Shown piece by piece: positions 35,177 through 43,733 of a DNA stretch of 64,000 bases. Under the pieces are notes generated by a model that saw nothing but the letters and a program-made list of their open reading frames with translations, had not been told where the DNA came from and did no database searches. The position numbers and the translations under genes are program-made. This DNA is from Actinomadura macrotermitis. GTDB taxonomy: Bacteria; Actinomycetota; Actinomycetes; Streptosporangiales; Streptosporangiaceae. The stretch is taken from assembly GCF_009604375.1 (NCBI RefSeq), contig NZ_WEGH01000004.1:682001-746000 (forward strand). Direction: 5' to 3'. Within the stretch, counting starts at the first letter, position 1, and each line of letters begins with the position of its first letter.

Positions 35177-36022
35177 TCACGCCAGGACCGGGATCCGTTC
35201 CAGCACCCCGCCCCGGAAGACGTCGTAGAGGCCGAGCGGCTCCAGATGGACGTAGCCGATGTGGCAGTCGCAGGCCGCCAGCGGGCAGGCGCGGGGCTTC
35301 AGTGCGGCGCGGAACGAACCGTCGTAGAGGTTGCCGAGGACCGCCGGGACGAAGTGGCAGCGCCGCACCGTCCCGTCGCCGTCCACCGACACGACGCTCT
35401 CCCCCGTCCGGCAGGGCAGGCCGGCGCTCGCGTGCGGACGGCGGCTGTAGGAGAACAGCGGGTCGAGCTCGGCCCAGGGCGCGGCCTCGGCGTCGGTGTA
35501 GGAGCGGCCCTCGGCGGCGTTGACCCACAGGTAGACGCCTGCGGGCAGGTCGGCCCGCAGGCGGCGCGCGGCGTCCAGGTGCTCGGGCTGCCCGACCACC
35601 CCGACACTGAACCGGACCCCGCGTTCGTGCAGGTCACGGCACTTTTCGAGGAACCTCTCGTGGGAGACCTGACCGGGATGGTAGGTCGTCCAGAGCGCGA
35701 GGGTGGCCAGGTCCGCCTCGGCCGTCCAGGCGGTGCGGTGGCTCAGGTTCGTCTGGATCGCGACGCGCTCGACATGCGGCAGGTGGCTCAGCCGGACGAG
35801 CGCGCGCCGGTACCAGGACCGGACGAGCCCCTCCCCCCACGGCGTGAACAGCACCGAGACCGGGTGCTCCTGCGCGGCGACCCAGCCTTCGAACCGCTCC
35901 AGCGCCGCCCGGTCGGCGCGCAGCTGCTCGGGGGTGTCGCGGCGCTTGGCGAACGGGCAGTAGGGGCAGTCGTAGTCGCAGCTGGCGAGCGGCCCCCGGT
36001 ACAGGATCGTCAGGTGCTCCAT
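35177..36022 (-). CDS. STM4011-family radical SAM protein
   Basis: This is a 281-residue radical SAM enzyme. Its 4Fe-4S cysteines are Cys15, Cys19 and Cys22 (ASCDYDCPYCPF). The C-terminal third has further cysteines in a SPASM/twitch-like arrangement (LPCRTGESVVSVDGDG, VRRCHFVP, ACPLAACDCHIG), as in peptide-modifying enzymes. It belongs to the STM4011 group that travels with STM4012-STM4015; the product is unknown. Its ATG overlaps the stop of the STM4012 gene (TGATG). A hairpin and a 37-codon ORF follow. Confidence 0.88.
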   Translation of the reverse strand: MEHLTILYRGPLASCDYDCPYCPFAKRRDTPEQLRADRAALERFEGWVAAQEHPVSVLFTPWGEGLVRSWYRRALVRLSHLPHVERVAIQTNLSHRTAWTAEADLATLALWTTYHPGQVSHERFLEKCRDLHERGVRFSVGVVGQPEHLDAARRLRADLPAGVYLWVNAAEGRSYTDAEAAPWAELDPLFSYSRRPHASAGLPCRTGESVVSVDGDGTVRRCHFVPAVLGNLYDGSFRAALKPRACPLAACDCHIGYVHLEPLGLYDVFRGGVLERIPVLA

Positions 36023-37278
36023 CAGCGGGCCTCGTAGGCGTCCATGAGGGACTGTACGCGCGGGGAGAACAGCGCCGGGCCGATCGCGTCGGAGTAGGCG
36101 AGGCCCTCGGGGGTGAGGCGGAGGTGATCGCCCTCTTCCAGCCAGCCGTGCTCGCGGAAGGGCGCGAGGTCGAAGTCGTCGGCGGCGTCGGTGCCGAACC
36201 GGGCCCGGTAGCCGGCCCGGTCCAGGCCGGCGGCCTGCAGCAGCGACTGCAGGAGGTGGCGGCGGCGCCGCTCGTCGTCGTCCAGCCGGAACCCGACGCG
36301 GGCGGTGGCGAAGTCGCCGGCCCGGACGTAGTCGTCGATGATCGCGCGGACCTGGCTCGCGCCGACCGCGTACTCGAACGAGTAGTGCAGGTCGGCGGTG
36401 TAGGAGCGGGCGCCGCAGCCGAGGCCGACCATGCCGTCGGTCTGGCAGCAGTACTCGGTGCCGGTGGCGTCGCCCGGCAGCCGGAACATGCGCATGGAGA
36501 CCTGCTCGTAGCCCTCGGCGAGCAGGTGGTCGCGGCCGATGCGGTACAGCTCCAGGCGGTGGTCGTCCCAGTCGTCGCGGCGGGCCAGGCCGGTCAGCGG
36601 CCGCTTGTACAGCGGGTAGAGGTAGAGCTCCTCGGGCTTCCAGGCGAGCGCGGCGTTCAGCGAGTACAGCCAGCTCTCGGGGGTCTGCCCGTCGATGCCG
36701 TAGATCAGGTCGATGTTCAGCACGGGGATCGCCGCCGCGCGGATGCGCTCCAGCGCCGCCTCCACCTCGGCGCGCTTCTGCGGCCGGATGGCCGCGCGGG
36801 CCTCGGCGTCGACGAAGCTCTGCACGCCGATGGAGATCCGGGTGGTGCCGCGCTCGGCCAGCACCGCGAGCCGGTCGGCGGTCGCGGTCGCCGGGGAGGT
36901 CTCCACGCCGAGCGGGATCGCGCCGACGCCCGCGATGTCGCAGAGCCGCGCCAGCTCGGCGGCGGTGAGGTAGGTCGGGGTGCCGCCGCCGAACGCGGCG
37001 GTGGCGAACGTCGCGTCGCCGAGCGCGCCGCGGACGGCGGCGGCCTGCCGCTCCAGCGCGTCCAGGTAGGCGCCGGTCAGCTCCTCGGGCGCGCCGGTGC
37101 GGGTGAACAGGTTGCAGAAGCCGCAGCGCATCTCGCAGAACGGGATGTGCAGGTAGAGGAAGAGGGCGTCCTTGGCCTCGCCGGCCCAGACCTCCTCCAG
37201 CTTCGGCTCGGGGTCCAGCGGCCGGTAGGCGGTCTTGTGCGGATAGGCGTAGACGTATCCCTGGTAGGGGCTGGTCAT
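36022..37278 (-). CDS. STM4012-family HemN-like radical SAM protein
   Basis: This is a 418-residue radical SAM protein with Cys48, Cys52 and Cys55 (HIPFCEMRCGFCNLF). It has the HemN-like core (FGGGTPTYLTAAEL, TRISIGVQSFVD, NIDLIYGIDGQTPESW) and a HemN_C-like helical tail. Unlike coproporphyrinogen dehydrogenase it belongs to the STM4012 group found next to STM4011. The ATG overlaps the sulfatase-like stop (ATGA). Two radical SAM enzymes in succession suggest two chemical steps, or one catalytic and one cofactor-supplying partner; this is not established. Confidence 0.88.
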   Translation of the reverse strand: MTSPYQGYVYAYPHKTAYRPLDPEPKLEEVWAGEAKDALFLYLHIPFCEMRCGFCNLFTRTGAPEELTGAYLDALERQAAAVRGALGDATFATAAFGGGTPTYLTAAELARLCDIAGVGAIPLGVETSPATATADRLAVLAERGTTRISIGVQSFVDAEARAAIRPQKRAEVEAALERIRAAAIPVLNIDLIYGIDGQTPESWLYSLNAALAWKPEELYLYPLYKRPLTGLARRDDWDDHRLELYRIGRDHLLAEGYEQVSMRMFRLPGDATGTEYCCQTDGMVGLGCGARSYTADLHYSFEYAVGASQVRAIIDDYVRAGDFATARVGFRLDDDERRRRHLLQSLLQAAGLDRAGYRARFGTDAADDFDLAPFREHGWLEEGDHLRLTPEGLAYSDAIGPALFSPRVQSLMDAYEAR

Positions 37279-38066
37279 GGCAGCAGGAACTCCCCGTATG
37301 GAACGGTCCAGACGACCTCGTGGCCGATGCGGTGGCCGGTGTGGCCGTCCTCGCCGTAGGCGGTGCCGTGGTCGGAACAGACGATGACGAAGCAGGGGCG
37401 GCGCATCAGCGCGAACAGCCGCCCGATGTGGGCGTCGACGTGCTCGAGCGCGGCGGCGTGGCTGGCGCGGGTGTCGCCGTGCTCGCGGGTGGCGCCCTCC
37501 AGGTGGAACCAGTTGGGCTGGTGCAGCGCGGCGACGTTGAGCAGCAGGAACAGCCGCCTGTCTTCCGGCAGCCGGGCGACGATCTCGGCGACGCGGTCGA
37601 TCTGGTTCGGCAGCGACGCCGGGTCGGTCACCCCGAACTCCGGTTCCCAGTGGCTCTCGGCGAACAGCGACGGCAGCGCCGAGCCGAGCGCCGTCCGGTT
37701 GTTGAAGAAGCCGACGCCGCCGACGCAGGCGGTGTGGTAGCCGGCGTCCGCGAGGCCGGTGGGCAGGTCGGCGGCGTCGAACGTCCAGGTGCCTTCGGCG
37801 GTCGTCTCGCTGCCGGGGAACGCCGCCGCGAACAGCCGCGGGTGCGGGCCCGGCTCGGCCGGCGTCGGCAGGAAACCGGCCAGGATCGCGGCGTGCGCGG
37901 CGTAGGTGAAGCTGCCGGGCGTGTGCCGCCTCTCCCAGCGGCCGCCGGGCAGCAGCGCGGCCAGGTTCGGGGTCCGGCCGGACGCCGCCAGCTCCTCGGC
38001 GACGTCGTGGCGCAGGGTGTCCAGGGTCACCAGCAGCACGTCGTGGCTGCCGATGATCTCGTTCAT
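37275..38066 (-). CDS. STM4013-family sulfatase-like hydrolase
   Basis: This is a 263-residue member of the alkaline phosphatase/sulfatase superfamily. Metal-binding residues are visible in LLVTLDTLRHDV (Asp16) and CSDHGTAYGEDGHTGH (Asp232/His233). The usual nucleophile region is HTPGSFTYAAHAAILAGF. There is no signal peptide, so it acts in the cytosol. ATG 38066 is chosen because it overlaps the upstream stop (ATGA); ATG 38075 is an alternative. It belongs to the STM4013 group of the STM4011-4015 cluster. Confidence 0.87.
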   Translation of the reverse strand: MNEIIGSHDVLLVTLDTLRHDVAEELAASGRTPNLAALLPGGRWERRHTPGSFTYAAHAAILAGFLPTPAEPGPHPRLFAAAFPGSETTAEGTWTFDAADLPTGLADAGYHTACVGGVGFFNNRTALGSALPSLFAESHWEPEFGVTDPASLPNQIDRVAEIVARLPEDRRLFLLLNVAALHQPNWFHLEGATREHGDTRASHAAALEHVDAHIGRLFALMRRPCFVIVCSDHGTAYGEDGHTGHRIGHEVVWTVPYGEFLLP

Positions 38067-39103
38067 GTCATGCATGCTCTGACCTGTGCGGTGTAGGTGT
38101 CGATCCCCTCGGCGGGTCCGCCGGGGAAGCCGGTGAGGCCGGGCAGCAGGTCGCCGAACGCGTTGACCTCGCCGACCGCGAACCGCCGCCAGCCGACGCC
38201 GATCAGCAGGTCGACGCCGACCATCAGGCTGCCGGGGAAGCACGCGGCCGCCCGCGCGCACACGTCCAGGGCGCGGTGCCAGCCGTCCTCGCCGAGGGCG
38301 CCGCGGACGGCGGCGAGGTCGCCGCGGGTGCCGCCGAGGTGCAGGTTCGTCATCGGTGAGGCGCTCGTCCGCACCACGGCGTGGGTCGGCTCGCCCTTGA
38401 CCACCACGACGCGCAGGTCCAGCGCCCGGCCGCCCGGCGAGGCCTTCGGCAGCCACCGCTCCACGTGCAGGCCGTCGGGGGCGAGCGCGTCGATCAGCTC
38501 GGCGACCTCCCGCTCGGTCTCGTAGGAGCGCACCCGCAGCGAGTTGTGGAAGCCGTCCGGGCCGCGCGCCGCCGAGGTCACCGCCTTGATCCGGCCGGGC
38601 GCCGTCTGCAGCGCGACGACACCGGACGCCGACGAGCCGTGCGCGGGCTTGACGAACACCCGCCGCTCCCCCGTCTCCGCCATCCGCTTCCGCAGCTCGT
38701 CATAACCCCCCACCTGTGGCAACGCGGGCGGGACGGGTACCCCGGCGGCCTCCAGCCGGGCGTGGCAGCGGCGCTTGTCGAACATGACGGCGATGTCGTC
38801 CACGTCGTGTGTGGACCGCACCCGCGGCAGCCGCCGGAGCGCGCCGGTGAACGCGGCGTACCAGGCGGCGCCGCCGCCGACCCGCGCGGGGTCGCCGGGA
38901 CCGCGCAGCAGCTCGTCGGCCTCGCGGTCCTCACCGGGCGAGTCGATCCGCAGCACCGAGCCGGGCGCGACGGCCACCTCGGCGCCGCGCAGCACGCCGG
39001 CCCAGCCGATCACGCGGGGCTCGGCGAGGCCGGCGGACCGGCAGGCGGCGGCGAACAGCCCCACCCGCCGGTCCCCCGGCGCGCCGACGACGGTGAACCT
39101 CAT
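38063..39103 (-). CDS. STM4014-family ATP-grasp-like protein
   Basis: This is a 346-residue protein with ATP-grasp features. The nucleotide-binding segment RVFVKPAHGSSASGVVAL is followed by GRALDLRVVVVKGEP and the metal/catalytic end GVDLLIGVGWRRFAVGEVNAFGD. Such enzymes form amide, peptide or thioester bonds using ATP. The family is one of the named but uncharacterised STM4011-4015 group. Both ends overlap their neighbours by four bases, so its level is tied to the LRR proteins upstream. Confidence 0.85.
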   Translation of the reverse strand: MRFTVVGAPGDRRVGLFAAACRSAGLAEPRVIGWAGVLRGAEVAVAPGSVLRIDSPGEDREADELLRGPGDPARVGGGAAWYAAFTGALRRLPRVRSTHDVDDIAVMFDKRRCHARLEAAGVPVPPALPQVGGYDELRKRMAETGERRVFVKPAHGSSASGVVALQTAPGRIKAVTSAARGPDGFHNSLRVRSYETEREVAELIDALAPDGLHVERWLPKASPGGRALDLRVVVVKGEPTHAVVRTSASPMTNLHLGGTRGDLAAVRGALGEDGWHRALDVCARAAACFPGSLMVGVDLLIGVGWRRFAVGEVNAFGDLLPGLTGFPGGPAEGIDTYTAQVRACMT

Positions 39104-40047
39104 TCGGGCACCATCACATAGGCGCCGAGGTTGTCCTGCCATTCGTCAGCGGGAGAGACCATCACGAGCCGCCCATCGTCCACATCCGTTTCGACGCCGG
39201 GCAACGCGGTGCGCAGCCGCTCGACCATCGCATCGGTGAGGAAGTGGTGGTGCAGGTCGAGCCGGCGCAGATGCGCCGGTGGCTGACCGGACAGCAGCGC
39301 CTCGGCACCGGTGTCGGTCAACACGCCCATGGCCAGGCTGAGCGACTCCAGCCGCGCCACGACCGGCGCATTCGCCACGGCCGCTGCGATCTCGTCCTGG
39401 AACTCGCTGTTCTCCAGCCCGAGGTGCCGCAGTGCCGGGAACCGCTCACCGCTGAGTATCGGCGCGAGGTCGGACACGGTGGCGTCGCCGCCGGAGAACG
39501 CGGCGCCGAGCCACAGGTCCAGGTGCTCCAGGTTCGGCAGGTCACTCGCCGCGACCACGTCGACCAGCTCGCCGGGCAGGCCGCTGGACTCGATCCGCAG
39601 TCGCCGCAGGAGCCCGCTGGCGAGCGGCTCGAACCACAGGCCGCGCGTGCCCCGGATCTCCAACGTTTCCAGTTGCGAGAGCTCCTGGAGGAGGAGGGTG
39701 AGGTCAGTGTGTTCGATCCACGAGATCGTGTCTTCTTCGTAGCTCACATCGCCGATGAACAGGGCCCGCAGCGAGGGGAACCGCTCACGGGCCTGCAGAA
39801 GCAGGTCCACCGGGTGGCTCCCGTCGATCGGACAGGCCCAGTAACCGAGGACCAGCGCGGACACCCGTGCGGTGTCGACGCGCTCCAGGAAACGCTCGAA
39901 GACCTCGGCCCAGCCAGGACCACCCAGTTCGGTTCTGATCCGCCAGGCCACCTCGGCGGCGTCGGGTAGATCGTCCGCAAGCGTCCCAGGGCCGAAGTCG
40001 GCGACGGGCAGGTCCGCGAACACCGTCAGATGCTCCCCGTCTGTCAT
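39100..40047 (-). CDS. STM4015-family leucine-rich-repeat protein, copy 1
   Basis: This 315-residue cytosolic protein is the last of four tandem paralogs. The N-terminal third contains LPVADFG, EVFERFLERVDTARVSALVLGYW and ISWIEHTDLT. The C-terminal half is a run of LRRs with ASDLPNLEHLDLWLG, LRHLGLENSEFQDEIAAAV and HLRRLDLHHHFLTD, nearly shared by all copies. LRRs usually bind proteins. The closing segment (VMVSPADEWQDNLGAYVMVPE) differs from the others. It overlaps copy 2 and STM4014 by four bases each. Confidence 0.88.
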   Translation of the reverse strand: MTDGEHLTVFADLPVADFGPGTLADDLPDAAEVAWRIRTELGGPGWAEVFERFLERVDTARVSALVLGYWACPIDGSHPVDLLLQARERFPSLRALFIGDVSYEEDTISWIEHTDLTLLLQELSQLETLEIRGTRGLWFEPLASGLLRRLRIESSGLPGELVDVVAASDLPNLEHLDLWLGAAFSGGDATVSDLAPILSGERFPALRHLGLENSEFQDEIAAAVANAPVVARLESLSLAMGVLTDTGAEALLSGQPPAHLRRLDLHHHFLTDAMVERLRTALPGVETDVDDGRLVMVSPADEWQDNLGAYVMVPE

Positions 40048-40955
40048 TCGGTCACCATCACATAGAACCCGCGCTCTTCCCCGCCGTACTGCGGGTCGGA
40101 GAGGTCGACCTCGGTGGCGGGCAGCGCGGCGCGCAGCCGTTCCGCCATCGTGTCGGTCAGGAAGTGGTGGTGCAGATCGAGGCGGCGCAGGTGGGTGAGG
40201 GGCTGCCCGGACAGCAGCGCCTCGGCGCCGCGGTCAGACAGCACGCCCATGGCCAGGCTGAGCGACTCCAACCGTGCCACGACCGGGGCACCCGCCACCG
40301 CCGTCGCGATCTCGTCCTGGAACTCGCTGTTCTCCAGCCCGAGATGGCGCAGCGCCGGGAACCGGTCGCCGGCCAGGAACGGCGCGAAGTCGGCCAGTTC
40401 GGTGGTGCAGCCGTAGTCCTCGTCGCCGAGCCACAGGTCCAGGTGCTCCAGGTTCGGCAGGTCGCTCGCGGCCACCGCCCGGACGACCTCGCCGGGCAGG
40501 CCGCCCGTCTCGAACCGCAGCCGCCGCAGCACGCTACCGGCGACCGGTTCGAATTCGAGCCCGGAACCGCCGCGCGCCTCCAGCACCTCCAGCCGTGGAA
40601 AGGCGGCGACGAGCGGAGTGAGGTCGCCCTGGTTGATCCAGGAGATCTCGAACTCCTCGCCGGTGATGTCCCCGGCGAACACCGCCCGCAGCGCGGGGAA
40701 CCGGTCAGCGGCCTCGACCAGCAGCCCGGCAGGGCAGGTGCCGCTCCAGAAGCCGAGGATCAGCGCGGTCACCCGTTCGGTGTCGACACAGTCCAGGAAG
40801 TCTTCGAAGACGTCCTCCCACGACGGGTCGACGTAGTGGGAGCGCACGCGCCAGGCGACGGCGGCGGCGTCCGGCAGGGACTCGGTGTCGGTCTCGGTGT
40901 CGAAGTCGAAGACCGGCAAGTCGGCGAACTCCGTGAGGTGGTGCCCGACGCTCAT
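40044..40955 (-). CDS. STM4015-family leucine-rich-repeat protein, copy 2
   Basis: This is a 303-residue paralog; ATG 40955 overlaps the copy 3 stop. Its distinctive segments are FDFDTETDTESLPDAAAV, EVLEARGGSGLEFEPVAGS and DYGCTTELADFAPFLAGD, which replaces the GGDATV turn of the other copies. The LRR half is otherwise close to copies 1, 3 and 4. The shorter length comes mainly from a deletion around residues 65-70. No membrane segment or catalytic motif is seen. Confidence 0.87.
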   Translation of the reverse strand: MSVGHHLTEFADLPVFDFDTETDTESLPDAAAVAWRVRSHYVDPSWEDVFEDFLDCVDTERVTALILGFWSGTCPAGLLVEAADRFPALRAVFAGDITGEEFEISWINQGDLTPLVAAFPRLEVLEARGGSGLEFEPVAGSVLRRLRFETGGLPGEVVRAVAASDLPNLEHLDLWLGDEDYGCTTELADFAPFLAGDRFPALRHLGLENSEFQDEIATAVAGAPVVARLESLSLAMGVLSDRGAEALLSGQPLTHLRRLDLHHHFLTDTMAERLRAALPATEVDLSDPQYGGEERGFYVMVTE

Positions 40956-41905
40956 TCCGACACCGCCACGAAAGCCCAGGGATCTTCCTCCCAGGAGTTC
41001 CTGACGTGGGCGTACTCGAGCTGCGGCGCCCCGGCGTCCACCTCCACGCCCGGCAGCGCGGCGCGCAGCCGCGCCACCGCCTCCTCGGTCATGACGTGGT
41101 GGTGCACGTCCAGCCTGCGCAGATGAGTGAGCGGCTGCCCGGACAGCAGCGCCTCGGCGCCCCGGTCGGACAGCACGCCCAGCGCCAGGCTGAGCGACTC
41201 CAGCCGCGCTACGACCGGCGCACCCGCCACCGCCGCCGCGATCTCGTCCTGCATGGGGCTGTTCTCCAGCCCGAGGTGGCGCAGCGCCGGAAAGCGCTCG
41301 CCGCCGAGGAACGGCGCGAGATCGGCGACGGTGGCGTCGCCGCCGTACTCCGCGACGCCCAGCCACAGGTCCAGATGCTCCAGGTTCGGCAGATCGCTCG
41401 CGGCCACTGCCTGGACGACCCCGCGCGGCAGGCCACCCGTCTCGAAGCGCAGCCGCCGCAGCGCGGTGCTCGCCACCGGTTCGAGGCGCAGGCCCACGCT
41501 GCCCCGCACCTCCAGGCGCTCCAGCAGCGGGAACGCGCCGACGACCGGGGTGAGGTCGCGGTGCTGGAGCCAGGAGACCTCCGACTCCTCCGTCGCGACG
41601 TCCCCGACGAACAACGCCCGCAGGTCCGGGAACCGGTCGCGGGCCTGGACGAGCGCCTCCACCGGGTAGACGGCGTCGGGCTCGTCCAGGTCGCCCCAGT
41701 GGCCGGCGATCAGGGCCGTCACCCGCTCGGCGCCGACGTGCTCCAGGAAGCGGCCGAAGACCTCCTCCCACCAGGGCTCGTCGAACCCGGCCCGGATCCG
41801 CCAGGCCACCGCGGCGGCGTCCGGCGGCAGGTCCGGGCCGGTCTCGGGACCGAAGTCGAAGACCGGCAGGCCCGCGAACTCCGTGAGGTGACCGCCTACG
41901 GTCAC
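40952..41905 (-). CDS. STM4015-family leucine-rich-repeat protein, copy 3
   Basis: This is a 317-residue paralog with MTVGGHLTEFAGLPVFDFG at the N-terminus and a divergent C-terminal tail (AGAPQLEYAHVRNSWEED). It is the only copy with MTEEAVARLRAAL instead of LTDAM in the last repeat, and with PMQDEIAAAV instead of EFQDEI. It overlaps copies 2 and 4 by four bases. These differences mark it as the most diverged in the last repeats. Confidence 0.87.
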   Translation of the reverse strand: MTVGGHLTEFAGLPVFDFGPETGPDLPPDAAAVAWRIRAGFDEPWWEEVFGRFLEHVGAERVTALIAGHWGDLDEPDAVYPVEALVQARDRFPDLRALFVGDVATEESEVSWLQHRDLTPVVGAFPLLERLEVRGSVGLRLEPVASTALRRLRFETGGLPRGVVQAVAASDLPNLEHLDLWLGVAEYGGDATVADLAPFLGGERFPALRHLGLENSPMQDEIAAAVAGAPVVARLESLSLALGVLSDRGAEALLSGQPLTHLRRLDVHHHVMTEEAVARLRAALPGVEVDAGAPQLEYAHVRNSWEEDPWAFVAVSE

Positions 41906-42831
41906 TCCGACACCTCGATGAAGCGCCAGTCTCCGTCCGCCTTGTTCTGGTCGTCCAGGTCGACCTCGACGCCCGGCAGCGCGGCGCGGACCCGCTCCAT
42001 CATCGCGTCGGTCAGGAAGTGGTGGTGCAGGTCGAGGCGGCGCAGGTGGGTGAGGGGCTGCCCCGACAGCAGCGCCTCGGCGCCGGCGTCGGTCAGCACG
42101 CCCATGGCCAGGCTGAGCGACTCCAGCCGCGCCACGACCGGCGCGCCCGCCACCGCCGCCGCGATCTCGTCCTGCAGTTCGCTGTTCTCCAGCCCGAGAT
42201 GGCGCAGCGTGGGCAGCCGCTCACCGCTGAGGAACGGCGCGAGGTCGGCGACGGTGGCGTCGCCGCCGTAGTTCTCGGTGCCGAGCCACAGGTCCAGGTG
42301 CTCCAGGTTCGGCAGGTCGCTCGCGGCCACCGCCCGGACGATCTCGCCGGGCAGGCCGCCGCTCTCGAACCGCAGCGTCTTCAGCCGCCCGCTCTTCACC
42401 GGGTCGAGCCGCATGTCCTGCGAGCCGCGCACGTCGAACCGCTCCAGCCCGGGGAACGCCGCGAACAGCGGGGTGATGTCGGTGTGCTCGATCCAGGAGA
42501 CCTCCGACTCCTCCATGACGATGTCACCGAGGAACAGCGACCGCAGGTTCGGGAACCGGTCCGCCGCGGCGGTCAGCAGCGCGACCGGGTCGCCGGTCTC
42601 CTGGTCGTAGGACGCGCCCCAGTAGCCGATGAGCAGCGCGGTGATCTGCTCGGTGTCGACGGCCTCCAGGAACCGGGCGAAGACCTCGTCGAACGGCGCC
42701 TCGTCGAACATGGTCAGCACCCGCCAGGCGTGCCCGGCGGCGGACGGCAGCTCGGCGCCGTCCTCGGTCTCGCAGTCGAAGATCGCCACCGGCAGCCCGG
42801 CGTACTCCTCGAGGTGCGCGTTCACAGTCAT
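41902..42831 (-). CDS. STM4015-family leucine-rich-repeat protein, copy 4 (first in operon)
   Basis: This is a 309-residue paralog and the first gene of the ten-gene minus-strand operon. ATG 42831 is chosen for the conserved MTVNAHLEEYAGLPV start and a GAAAGGA ribosome site 11 nt upstream; a longer frame adds eight unconserved residues. The middle (FDVRGSQDMRLDPVKSGRLKTLRF) is diverged, and the LRR half (LRHLGLENSELQDEIAAAVAG) matches its sisters. A dyad-symmetric element lies just upstream. Confidence 0.87.
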   Translation of the reverse strand: MTVNAHLEEYAGLPVAIFDCETEDGAELPSAAGHAWRVLTMFDEAPFDEVFARFLEAVDTEQITALLIGYWGASYDQETGDPVALLTAAADRFPNLRSLFLGDIVMEESEVSWIEHTDITPLFAAFPGLERFDVRGSQDMRLDPVKSGRLKTLRFESGGLPGEIVRAVAASDLPNLEHLDLWLGTENYGGDATVADLAPFLSGERLPTLRHLGLENSELQDEIAAAVAGAPVVARLESLSLAMGVLTDAGAEALLSGQPLTHLRRLDLHHHFLTDAMMERVRAALPGVEVDLDDQNKADGDWRFIEVSE

Positions 42832-42857
42832 CGGAAGGGGGTCCTTTCGGATCATCG

Positions 42858-42888
42858 GTCGGCCCCTGTCCTATCAGGAGCGGCCGAC
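42858..42888. promoter_or_regulatory. inverted repeat upstream of the STM4015 operon
   Basis: GTCGGCC and GGCCGAC flank a CCTG...CAGG inner pair, in the 92-bp gap between the Uma2 gene stop and the first STM4015 ATG. It may be the Uma2 terminator or an operator for the operon. No clear -35/-10 pair was found. Confidence 0.35.
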
Positions 42889-42923
42889 AACCCGGGACCG
42901 CTTGCCCCAACACGAGCGAAACG

Positions 42924-43553
42924 TCAGAGGCGGTCGATCTCCGTGAGGTCGATGTCGATGTCGAACGGCACGGTCAGCTTCAGCCGGTCATGGTGGATGC
43001 CCACCAGCCCGTACTGGCCGGTGGCCGGGTCGAGCTCGTAGACGCAGACCATGGGACGGCCGTCGACGTTCTCGACCCGCCAGAAATGTCGGATACCAGC
43101 CTTGGCGTAGAGCTGCGGCTTGCGCTCGCGGTCCCGCTCCTCCGAATCCGGCGAGACGACCTCGACCGCCAGGACCACATCTTCCGGCTGGAAGTTGGTC
43201 TGCGCGGGGGTAGTGACCGCTTCCGCTCTTAGGAGCAGGATGTCCGGTTCAGGGCGCTGCCTTTTAGCGAGCGTGACCGTCATCTCCCGCCGCACTCGCA
43301 GCGTCTCCGGTGCTGAGCGACGCAGCCCGTTCACAAGAACGTCCATCACCACCGTGTGGAAACTGGCCTGGGGACTCACGAAGACGAGCGTGCCATCAAT
43401 GAGCTCGGTGTGAGCGGGCAACTGCGGAAGGCGATCGAGATCCTCTGCGGTGAACCCGCCCTCTGGAGGTATGAGCCATGAAGGCACACCTGAGCGTCCT
43501 TCGGGCATGGACCGCTCGAACGCATGCGGCTCCGGCATGGGCTCTGCCGTCAT
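42924..43553 (-). CDS. Uma2-family (DUF820) putative restriction-like nuclease
   Basis: This is a 209-residue PD-(D/E)xK-fold protein. The fold's acidic residues are Glu50 (HTELIDGTLVFVSP), Asp104 (RPEPDILLL), Glu131 in LAVEVVSPDSEER, and Lys145 (DRERKPQLYAKAGI), followed by HFWRVE. ATG 43553 has GGAGG 6 nt upstream. Uma2 genes are abundant in actinomycetes and cyanobacteria; activity and role are unproven. No methylase or toxin partner is next to it. Confidence 0.85.
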   Translation of the reverse strand: MTAEPMPEPHAFERSMPEGRSGVPSWLIPPEGGFTAEDLDRLPQLPAHTELIDGTLVFVSPQASFHTVVMDVLVNGLRRSAPETLRVRREMTVTLAKRQRPEPDILLLRAEAVTTPAQTNFQPEDVVLAVEVVSPDSEERDRERKPQLYAKAGIRHFWRVENVDGRPMVCVYELDPATGQYGLVGIHHDRLKLTVPFDIDIDLTEIDRL

Positions 43554-43644
43554 GCTGGCCTCCAGGCGAGATGCTCCACGGTGCACGTACTTACCTAGTA
43601 CTTCGGAGGCTACCAACCGCAGTCTTCCGATCGCTTCCGATCGC

Positions 43645-43680
43645 TTCCTCTGGATTCCCTCCGAGAGGAATCCAGAGGAA
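43645..43680. terminator. 14-bp perfect hairpin preceded by a tandem 10-mer
   Basis: TTCCTCTGGATTCC and its exact complement enclose an 8-nt loop. Immediately left, the 10-mer TTCCGATCGC occurs twice (43625-43644). With the second hairpin just to the right it makes a double-hairpin block between metQ and the Uma2 gene. Confidence 0.6.
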
Positions 43681-43683
43681 ACA

Positions 43684-43722
43684 GAAGGCTTCCGGGGCGG
43701 CCGCACCGCCCCGGAAGCCTTC
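43684..43722 (-). terminator. 17-bp perfect hairpin ending metNIQ
   Basis: GAAGGCTTCCGGGGCGG and its exact complement enclose a 5-nt loop, 11 bp past the metQ stop on the minus strand. This is a strong candidate terminator of the methionine transport operon. Confidence 0.85.
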
Positions 43723-43733
43723 TTGAGGTCGAA

